From: Arthrobacter sulfonylureivorans
Lineage (GTDB): Bacteria; Actinomycetota; Actinomycetes; Actinomycetales; Micrococcaceae
Assembly (NCBI GenBank): GCA_004000035.1
Contig: RJAE01000003.1
Coordinates: 186,001-250,000 of the forward strand
Direction: 5' to 3'
Length of the DNA: 64,000 bases
Below, piece by piece: positions 58,231 to 64,000 of the stretch. Under the pieces are notes generated by a model. That model was not told the origin of the DNA. It saw only the letters and a program-made list of their open reading frames with translations, and ran no database searches. The translations under genes were made by a program, and so were the position numbers. Every line of letters starts with the position of its first letter. The first letter of the stretch is position 1.

Positions 58231-59346
58231 TCAGGAGGTAGTTTTCAGCACGGCCTTGATGGTGCCGCCGGAGGTGGAGTCGGCGACGGCCGTGTCGATC
58301 TGGTCGAAGTCGTAGTACTTCACCAGCTTGTCGAACGGGAACCGCCCGGCCTTGTACAGCGCGATCAGGCCGGGGATCAGTTGCGCGGAGGTGCTGGAGC
58401 CGCCCAGCGTGCCGATGATCCGCTTGCCCCAGAGTGTGCGCAGGTGGTCCACCGAGAACCGCGCCTCCGCAGGCGCCCCGCCGATCAGGATCAGCGTGCC
58501 CAGCATCCCCACCGCCTCCGCGGCTTCCTCCAGCACCTTGATGTTGCCGGTGCACTCCAGCACGTAGTCGGCCGGGCCGCCGCAGATTCGCTCGATTTCT
58601 TCCAGTGCGTTGGTCTTGCCGGAGTTGATGGTGTGCGTGGCGCCGAGTTCGCGCGCCAGTTCCAGCCGCGAATCGTGCAGGTCGATGGCGATGATGGTGG
58701 CCGCCGGCGTGTTCTTCGCGGCCATGATGGCGGCCAGGCCCACCGCGCCGGCACCGTAGACCACCAGCGACTGGCCCGGTTCGGGCTTGGCGGTGTTGAA
58801 GACCGCGCCCGCGCCGGTGGTGATGCCGCAGGCCAGCGGTCCCACCAGCTCCAGCGGGATGTCCTGATCCACCTTCACCAGCGAGGTCGCCAGTGCCAGC
58901 GAATAGTCCGCGAAGGAGGACTGCCCGAAGAAGTGGCCGGAAATCTTGCTGCCGTCGGCCCGGGTGTACGCGGACTTCCCCGCGTCAGGCCCCTTGAACC
59001 GGGAGCCGCTGACCAGCGCCTCGCCCAGCCGCAGGCAATAGCGGTGCTCGCCGCGCAGACAGTTCTTGCACTCGCCGCAGTGCGGCCAGCCCATGATCAC
59101 GTGGTCGCCCACGGCAACGTTGGTCACGCCGGCGCCGATGGCCTCCACCACGCCGGAGCCTTCATGGCCCAGCACGCCCGGCAGCGGCAGCGGCATGTCG
59201 CCGGCCTGGGTGATCAGGTCCGTGTGGCAGAGCCCGACGGCGGCCACCTTCACCAGCACTTCTCCCGGTCCGGGAGCGTCCAGCTCCAGTTGCTCGGGCG
59301 CGAACGGGGCGTTCTTCTCTTCGACTACCAGCGCATTGATCTTCAT
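58231..59346 (-). CDS. Aryl-alcohol-type zinc alcohol dehydrogenase
   Basis: A 371-residue medium-chain alcohol dehydrogenase resembling aryl-alcohol (benzyl-alcohol) dehydrogenases. Catalytic zinc: AAVGLCHTDLITQAG and GVLGHEGSGVVEAIG. Structural zinc: MGWPHCGECKNCLRGEHRYC. The nucleotide-binding motif is VVYGAGAVGLAAIMAA, and the NAD-preferring IIAIDLHDSRLELA follows. The start at 59346 has AGGAGCAGGAAT directly upstream. It is followed by the benzaldehyde-type dehydrogenase. About 140 bases separate it from the upstream ABC importer gene, with a TTGATATGTCAA dyad between, so the oxidising pair may have its own promoter in addition to read-through. Confidence 0.88.
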   Translation of the reverse strand: MKINALVVEEKNAPFAPEQLELDAPGPGEVLVKVAAVGLCHTDLITQAGDMPLPLPGVLGHEGSGVVEAIGAGVTNVAVGDHVIMGWPHCGECKNCLRGEHRYCLRLGEALVSGSRFKGPDAGKSAYTRADGSKISGHFFGQSSFADYSLALATSLVKVDQDIPLELVGPLACGITTGAGAVFNTAKPEPGQSLVVYGAGAVGLAAIMAAKNTPAATIIAIDLHDSRLELARELGATHTINSGKTNALEEIERICGGPADYVLECTGNIKVLEEAAEAVGMLGTLILIGGAPAEARFSVDHLRTLWGKRIIGTLGGSSTSAQLIPGLIALYKAGRFPFDKLVKYYDFDQIDTAVADSTSGGTIKAVLKTTS

Positions 59347-59375
59347 ATTCCTGCTCCTAGCCCTGAGAGATTTTG

Positions 59376-59387
59376 TTGATATGTCAA
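59376..59387. promoter_or_regulatory. Imperfect dyad before the aryl-alcohol dehydrogenase gene
   Basis: TTGATATGTCAA (59376-59387) has TTGA/TCAA arms with a wobble-type centre and lies in the only AT-rich patch of this gap, about 30 bases before the start codon. It may be an operator for the alcohol-oxidising pair. Confidence 0.4.
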
Positions 59388-59485
59388 TCATTAGTCCAAC
59401 GGGCGACGGCGGTGCAAACCGCCCGGCGTGGCGGCACCAGGGGAAACTCCCGGTTCCGGCGGTGTCCGCTGGATGCCTTCCCTGT

Positions 59486-60574
59486 CTACCGCAGGGTCGG
59501 CGGCAGCGTCCATGGTTGGTTGAGCCGGTAGCCGACGGGGAAGAGCTGGATGCCGGTTTTGTTGGTGATGGTGCCCCAGAGGCCGCGGGGGAGCCAGATG
59601 GCTCCGGCGACGCCGATGGCGCCGAGGATGATCATGTACCAGGAGCCGTAGCCGGCGAGCAGTTGTTGGAGCGCGTAGAAGACGATGGCTCCCAGCAGCG
59701 GGCCTTCGAGGTAGCCGATGCCACCGATGATGACGATGAAGATCATGTAGGCGGACCACTGGACGGAGAAGATGGCGTTGGGCTGGACGCTGAGCGAGTC
59801 GATGATCAGGATGCCGCCGGCGGCGCCGCAGCCGGCCGCGGAGACCAGGTAGACCAGTCGTTTGGACCAGGTGACGTCCACGCCGTTGGCGCGGGCGGCG
59901 GTTTCGTCGTCGCGCACGGCGGTCAGGGCCAGCCCGGTGCGGCCGCGCATCAGCAGGTAGCAGCCCAGGATGGTCAGCGCGGCCAGGGTGAGGGCGGCCC
60001 AGTAGGTCAGGGCGCCGCGCAGTACCGGGTCCATGCCGGTCAGGCCGGGCAGGGACATGCCGCTGGGCCCGCCGAGGCTGTCGAAGCGGATGATGATCAG
60101 CCGGTAGACCTCGGCGATCACCCAGGTGCCGACGGCGAAGTAGTCGCCGCGCAGGCGGAAGGCCAGCCAGGAGGTGGGAATGGCGAACACCGCGCAGGTC
60201 AGGGCCGCCAGCGGCAGCGCGACGAACGGGTTCATGCCCAGGTTGGCGAAGGCCAGGACGGTGTAGGCGCCGACGCCGACGAAGGCCTGCTGGCCGACCG
60301 AGACCATGCCGCCGAAGCCGGCGAGCAGGTTCCACATGCTGGCCATGATCAGCAGCACGAAGAAGGTGACCATGGAGCTGGTGGTGCCGGCGAACGCGAT
60401 GTAGGGCAGGGCCGCGAGGACGAGGACGGCCAGGCCCAGCAGTCCGGCGCTGGCTTTGGAGGCGCGTCCGGCGCGGGTGACCAGGGCACCGGTGAACGAC
60501 GGGGCGGCAGCTGCGGCGGCCGACACCGGCGTCGTGCCGTCTTTGGTGGGTTGGGGGGTGTGTGCCATGCTCAC
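59486..60574 (-). CDS. Branched-chain-type ABC transporter permease (LivM-like)
   Basis: A 362-residue inner-membrane permease of the LivM family. After a Thr/Ala-rich N-terminal leader of about 45 residues come eight to ten hydrophobic helices; the family signature is NLLAGFGGMVSVGQQAFVGVGAY, and the coupling loop region is RTGLALTAVRDDETAARANG. The start is GTG 60574, overlapping the LivH-like stop (GTGA). It forms the channel together with LivH. In this cluster the cargo may be an aromatic or other alcohol or acid handled by the following dehydrogenases, since Liv-type systems carry many substrates besides amino acids. Confidence 0.9.
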   Translation of the reverse strand: MSMAHTPQPTKDGTTPVSAAAAAAPSFTGALVTRAGRASKASAGLLGLAVLVLAALPYIAFAGTTSSMVTFFVLLIMASMWNLLAGFGGMVSVGQQAFVGVGAYTVLAFANLGMNPFVALPLAALTCAVFAIPTSWLAFRLRGDYFAVGTWVIAEVYRLIIIRFDSLGGPSGMSLPGLTGMDPVLRGALTYWAALTLAALTILGCYLLMRGRTGLALTAVRDDETAARANGVDVTWSKRLVYLVSAAGCGAAGGILIIDSLSVQPNAIFSVQWSAYMIFIVIIGGIGYLEGPLLGAIVFYALQQLLAGYGSWYMIILGAIGVAGAIWLPRGLWGTITNKTGIQLFPVGYRLNQPWTLPPTLR

Positions 60575-61437
60575 ACCGTCCTTTGCGGGATCAGGCCCTG
60601 CGGGCGGAAGGCGAGCACGGCCAGGAAGACCAGGTGTCCGGCCAGGATGGTCAGGGACGGGTCCAGGTGCGCGGCGAACGCCTGGGTTAGGCCGAGGACG
60701 GCGCCGCCGGCGAGGGTTCCCCAGAGCGAGCCGAGTCCGCCGATGACCACTGCTTCGAACGCGAAGATCAGCTGCGCCGGTCCGATCGAGGGGTCGAAGG
60801 AGGAGCGTGCGCCGGACATGATGCCGGCCAGTGCCACCGTGCCGAACGCGATGGCGGTGGCGATCGCGTACAGGTGTTTGGAGTTGGCGCCCACCAGGGA
60901 CGCGGTGTCGGCGTCGTCGGAGACCGCGCGCATCATCTTGCCGGTCCGGGTGCGGGAGAGGAAGAGCTGGACTCCCGCGATCACCGCCACGGCCAGGACC
61001 AGGGTGAGCAGGCCCAGGTAGGAGATGGAGAGTTGGTTGTTGAGGTGGAACGCGCCGGTGTTCAGGACGCCCATGTCGATGGTGCGGGTGTCGGCGGAGA
61101 AGCCTTCGAGCAGTCCGTTCTGGATGATGATGGACAGCCCGAACGTCACCAGCAGGGTGGAGAGCGGGCCGGCCTTGAGGCTGCGGCTGAACAGGCTGCG
61201 GTGGATGCCGTAGCCGATCACGGCGAAGAGGGGCAGGGTGACCACGACGACCAGCCAGAGCGGGAACATGGTGCCGCCGAGGAGCACCAGGACCAGGTAG
61301 GCGGCGACCACCGCCAGGTCGCCGTGGGCCAGGTTCACCATGCGCATGACGCCGAACATGATGGACAGGCCGGCGGCGAACAGGGCGTAGAGGCCGCCGA
61401 GCATCAGCCCCTGCACCAGGGTATTGAGCAGATCCAT
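60571..61437 (-). CDS. Branched-chain-type ABC transporter permease (LivH-like)
   Basis: A 288-residue permease of the LivH family, with the N-terminal hallmark GLMLGGLYALFAAGLSIMFG and MRMVNLAHGDLAVVAAYL, and the coupling segment TRTGKMMRAVSDDADTASLV. It starts at ATG 61437, seven bases after the LivF-like gene, and its stop overlaps the LivM-like start. Same transporter as the flanking genes. Confidence 0.9.
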   Translation of the reverse strand: MDLLNTLVQGLMLGGLYALFAAGLSIMFGVMRMVNLAHGDLAVVAAYLVLVLLGGTMFPLWLVVVVTLPLFAVIGYGIHRSLFSRSLKAGPLSTLLVTFGLSIIIQNGLLEGFSADTRTIDMGVLNTGAFHLNNQLSISYLGLLTLVLAVAVIAGVQLFLSRTRTGKMMRAVSDDADTASLVGANSKHLYAIATAIAFGTVALAGIMSGARSSFDPSIGPAQLIFAFEAVVIGGLGSLWGTLAGGAVLGLTQAFAAHLDPSLTILAGHLVFLAVLAFRPQGLIPQRTV

Positions 61438-61444
61438 GGGGTAG

Positions 61445-62173
61445 TCAGTTTCCTTCCGGGCCGCCGCCGGCGTGGGCCAGGCCGAAGTAGGCCTGTTCCA
61501 CTTGGGCGGAGGTGAGATCGTGCGGGCTGCCGGTGAGCACGGTGCGGCCTTCAAGCAGGCAGTGCACCAGGTCGGCGGCGGCCAGGGCCTGTGAGACGTC
61601 CTGTTCGACCAGCAGCACGGCGGTGCCGCGCTCGACGATCCGCGGCAGCAGCGCGTACATTTGCTTGACCACGGCCGGGGCCAGGCCGAGGGAGAGCTCG
61701 TCGATCAACAGCACCTTGGGGTTGGCCACCAGCGCCCGGCCGATGGCGACGGCCTGCTGCTGGCCGCCGGAGAGCGAGGCGGAGTTCTGCCGGGCGCGTT
61801 CGCGCATCCACGGAAACAACTCCATCACCGCGTTCACGTTCCACGGACCGGTGCCGGCACGGTAGGCGCCGGTTTCCAGGTTCTCCTGCACGCTCAGCGA
61901 CTTGAACAGCCGGCGGCCCTCGGGCACCAGGCAGATGCCCTGGGCCACCCGGCGGTGGGCGGGCAGCCGGGTGATGTCCTTGCCGTCGAGGCGGATGGCG
62001 CCGGCGGTGGGCAGGTGCGAGCCGGCGATGGCCCGCATCAGGGTGGATTTGCCGGCGCCGTTGGCGCCGATCACGGCCACGGTGGCGCCGGGGTCCACGG
62101 CCAGGCTGAAGCCGCGGACGGCATGCAGCTGGCCGTGGTGGACGTCCAGATTCTCAACTTCCAGCAGCGTCAT
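61445..62173 (-). CDS. ABC transporter ATP-binding protein (LivF-like)
   Basis: A 242-residue ATPase of the LivF type: Walker A VAVIGANGAGKSTLMRAI, Q-loop region, signature SLSGGQQQAVAIGRAL, Walker B KVLLIDELSLGLAP, and H-loop-equivalent LLVEQDVSQAL. It starts at ATG 62173, overlapping the LivG-like stop by 4 bases (ATGA); a longer upstream frame is an antisense shadow. The last residues include a Gly-rich tail. It supplies one of the two ATPases of this importer. Confidence 0.93.
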   Translation of the reverse strand: MTLLEVENLDVHHGQLHAVRGFSLAVDPGATVAVIGANGAGKSTLMRAIAGSHLPTAGAIRLDGKDITRLPAHRRVAQGICLVPEGRRLFKSLSVQENLETGAYRAGTGPWNVNAVMELFPWMRERARQNSASLSGGQQQAVAIGRALVANPKVLLIDELSLGLAPAVVKQMYALLPRIVERGTAVLLVEQDVSQALAAADLVHCLLEGRTVLTGSPHDLTSAQVEQAYFGLAHAGGGPEGN

Positions 62174-62997
62174 CGCGCCGCCTCCTCTCCGGGTGCGGCT
62201 GGCAGGGATTGCGACGCCGGTGCCCCGCCTTCCGCTGGACCGCCGGCCGGCTCCTCGTCCGGGATGGTGACGGCCTCGGGGCCGGAACCGAAGTACAGTT
62301 CCAGCACCTGCGGATCGGCCAGTACGGTGGCGGGGTCGCCGTCGGCAATGAAGCGGCCGCCGGCCAGGCAGAGCAGCCGGTCCACGGACTTCACCAGGGC
62401 GTGGACCACGTGTTCGATCCAGACCACTGCCACGCCGCGGGCCTTGACCCGGCCGATCAGTTCGACCAGTTCGAGCACTTCGGGCTCGGTCAGCCCGCCG
62501 GCTACCTCGTCCAGCAGCAGCAGCTTGGGGCCGGTGGCCAGGCCGCGGGCTACCTCCAGCCGCTTGCGCTGCAGCAGCGACAACGAGCCGGCGCGCTGGT
62601 TCGCCGCGCCGGCCAGCCCGCATTCGGCCAGCACCTCGGCAGCCTGCTGCTGCGCAGAGCGGCCGTGCAGGGCGCCGCCCTGCGAAGCAGAGACCAGGAC
62701 GTTCTCGAAAACGGTCATGCCCTCGAAGGGGCGCGGCACCTGGTAGGTGCGCCCGATCCCGGCCCGGCAGCGTTGGTGCGCCGGGCGGGAGGTGACATCC
62801 TCGCCGTCGAAGGCGACCCGGCCGGCGTCGGGCTTCAGGTCCCCGGAAACCATCGCGAACAGCGATGACTTGCCGGCGCCGTTGGGGCCGACGATGCCCA
62901 CGGCCTCGCCTTCGGCTACGGCCAGGTCAAGCGCTTCGGCCACCACTACCTGGCCGAAGCGCTTGTCCAGTCCGGACAGTTGGAGCAAAGGGGTCAC
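62170..62997 (-). CDS. ABC transporter ATP-binding protein (LivG-like)
   Basis: A 275-residue ATPase of the LivG type: Walker A VGIVGPNGAGKSSLFAMVSG, the LivG-typical GIGRTYQVPRPFEGMTVFEN, signature-equivalent SLSLLQRKRLEVARGL (a degenerate LSGGQ), Walker B KLLLLDEVAGGLTE, and VVWIEHVVHAL. The start is GTG 62997, overlapping the binding-protein stop (GTGA). A Pro/Ala-rich extension of about 30 residues follows the ATPase core. The ABC signature is the usual weak form seen in LivG. Confidence 0.92.
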   Translation of the reverse strand: MTPLLQLSGLDKRFGQVVVAEALDLAVAEGEAVGIVGPNGAGKSSLFAMVSGDLKPDAGRVAFDGEDVTSRPAHQRCRAGIGRTYQVPRPFEGMTVFENVLVSASQGGALHGRSAQQQAAEVLAECGLAGAANQRAGSLSLLQRKRLEVARGLATGPKLLLLDEVAGGLTEPEVLELVELIGRVKARGVAVVWIEHVVHALVKSVDRLLCLAGGRFIADGDPATVLADPQVLELYFGSGPEAVTIPDEEPAGGPAEGGAPASQSLPAAPGEEAAR

Positions 62998-64000
62998 GCG
63001 TTGGTCGCTTCCAGATCGCCGCCGACGGGGACGTCGGGGTTGGGCGTGTTGTCCACAATGGTGATGTCCCAGTCGAACTTGGTGCCCTTGCGCCACTGGC
63101 CGCCCACCGGATGCTGGACGGCGATACCGGGCTCCGGTCCCTTGGTGAAGTCCAGCGGGCCGGACATGCCCACGGTGTTCATGTTCCGAAGCTTGTCCGC
63201 CACGTCGTCGCGGTCCTTCGGATCGCTGGCCTGCTTGAAGCCTTCCACTGCCAGTTCGAACAGCGAATAGACCGAACCCAGGGCCTGGGTCCACTGGTTG
63301 CCGGTCTCTTCGGCGAAGCCGTCGGCCAACTGCTGTGCGGTGGTGCCGTCCAGCGAGGACTGGTACGGGTGGAACGGGCTCCACCAGATGTCCGTGGCGA
63401 TGTTGTTGGAGAGCTTGCCCAGCGCCTCGGCCTCGGACGGGAACAGCATCACCTTGGCCACGGTGGCCAGCTTCGGCCGGTAGTCCTGCTGCGCGGCCTG
63501 CTTCCAGAAGGTCTGGAAATCCGGCGGAATCGGGGTGCAGGTGAACAGCTCGGCGTTTTCACCCTTGAACTTGGCAATCTGCGAGCTGTAGTCGCTGGCG
63601 CCGTTCTGGAAGGCACCGCCGTCGATCATCTTGAAGCCCTGGGCCTCGGCCAGCGGGGTCAGGCCCTTGCGGAAGGCATTGGCGTCCGTGTCGTCCGGCC
63701 ACAGGGCCGCAACGTTCTGGTTCGCCACGTCCATGCGCTTCCACATCGGGGTGAAGCAGTCGGCGAATTCCTGCATGCCGAAGAAGAACAGGGTGGTGTA
63801 CTTGAAGCCCTCGCCCGAGACGCCGCTGCGGCCGTGGAACCAGGCCTCCCACGGTGCGATCGTGGTGATGTTCGGGACGCCGGACGCTTCACACTGGTCG
63901 GCGACCGGGTTGGTGGTGTCCGGCGTGCCGGAGCCCACCACAATGTCCACCTGGTCCTGGGTGATCAGTTCCTTGGTCACCGCGGTGGCACGGGTGGAGT
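62994..64000 (-). CDS. Branched-chain-type ABC transporter substrate-binding protein (N-terminus beyond the window)
   Basis: The C-terminal 335 or so residues of a type 1 periplasmic-binding protein, open to the window edge, so the signal peptide and first strands are outside. Recognisable are VDIVVGSGTPDTTNPVADQC, VPNITTIAPWEAWFHGR, and DYSSQIAKFKGENAELFT, as in LivJ-like and urea/amide-binding relatives. It is the first gene of a tightly coupled cluster (binding protein, two ATPases, two permeases), followed by the alcohol and aldehyde dehydrogenases. The tryptophan-rich pocket region (WWSPFHPYQSS) hints at an aromatic or larger ligand, but this is inference. Confidence 0.88.
   Translation of the reverse strand, partial: STRATAVTKELITQDQVDIVVGSGTPDTTNPVADQCEASGVPNITTIAPWEAWFHGRSGVSGEGFKYTTLFFFGMQEFADCFTPMWKRMDVANQNVAALWPDDTDANAFRKGLTPLAEAQGFKMIDGGAFQNGASDYSSQIAKFKGENAELFTCTPIPPDFQTFWKQAAQQDYRPKLATVAKVMLFPSEAEALGKLSNNIATDIWWSPFHPYQSSLDGTTAQQLADGFAEETGNQWTQALGSVYSLFELAVEGFKQASDPKDRDDVADKLRNMNTVGMSGPLDFTKGPEPGIAVQHPVGGQWRKGTKFDWDITIVDNTPNPDVPVGGDLEATNA

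Noticed and set aside
56633-59379. Long plus-strand frames opposite the aldehyde and alcohol dehydrogenases
   Set aside because: Mirror frames of well-supported enzymes; no ribosome sites or families.

Overview
The window is uniformly GC-rich, gene-dense DNA from an actinobacterium. The best fit is a soil or plant-associated Micrococcaceae of the Arthrobacter/Pseudarthrobacter type. That assignment is inferred from actinobacterial families (DUF3040, mycothiol-dependent isomerase-like proteins, an IniB/IniA/IniC-like dynamin cluster, an IclR-controlled SCP2-type thiolase plus CoA-transferase operon) and from frequent GTG starts and 4-bp ATGA/GTGA gene overlaps. I saw no rRNA, tRNA, CRISPR array, insertion sequence or prophage. 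It looks like chromosomal accessory catabolism and transport territory.

Layout. 1-2.1 kb: end of bioY, a uracil-DNA-glycosylase-fold protein and a DUF1990 protein. 2.2-5.9 kb: thiolase plus 3-oxoacid CoA-transferase operon divergent from its IclR regulator, with a cluster of CTGTCCA operator-like arms between them. 6-12 kb: a Gfo/Idh/MocA oxidoreductase, a TRIC/UPF0126 channel, and a CitA/CitB-type two-component system divergent from a CitMHS citrate transporter. 12.2-13.1 kb: a small, less GC-rich island with a DUF3040 membrane protein and an unknown 101-residue protein. 13.2-17.4 kb: an RraA-family aldolase behind a perfect 28-bp palindrome, a convergent GntR/FCD regulator, an orphan oligopeptide-type binding lipoprotein and an AEC carrier. 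17.5-19.6 kb: a decayed glucarate/galactarate operon. The semialdehyde dehydrogenase is intact, but glucarate dehydratase is reduced to its two ends by an in-frame deletion, and the keto-deoxyglucarate dehydratase is a frameshifted C-terminal scrap.

21-30.7 kb is the most interesting block: a membrane-anchored Hsp70-like protein with a long Pro/Thr-rich tail, a STAND/LuxR regulator translationally coupled to it, an IniB-like protein with an extreme Asp/Asn-rich body, and two coupled dynamin-like GTPases. It resembles the mycobacterial iniBAC cell-envelope stress operon, but with a putative Hsp70 sensor. Two near-identical hairpins separate the iniB-like gene from the dynamin pair.

30.6-46 kb: a large APC permease, a CDF exporter next to a ZIP importer, a second UDG-like protein, a membrane-bound sulfite-oxidase-fold enzyme, YceI, a D-2-hydroxyacid dehydrogenase, a ROK regulator divergent from gap, an ArsR-SRPBCC fusion, a zinc alcohol dehydrogenase, and hpaH-hpaI (last steps of homoprotocatechuate degradation). 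46.5-56.5 kb: a CynX-type MFS protein, a natural ferredoxin-ferredoxin-reductase fusion coupled to a cytochrome P450, a protoglobin, an MFS/M20-amidohydrolase pair, and two tandem mycothiol-dependent isomerase-like proteins. 56.7-64 kb: a benzaldehyde-type dehydrogenase and an aryl-alcohol dehydrogenase following a LivGFHM-type ABC importer whose binding protein runs off the end of the window, probably an uptake-and-oxidation unit for an aromatic or related alcohol.

Start codons were moved inward wherever a Shine-Dalgarno site, lipobox, promoter or terminator argued for it; those choices are explained in each entry.
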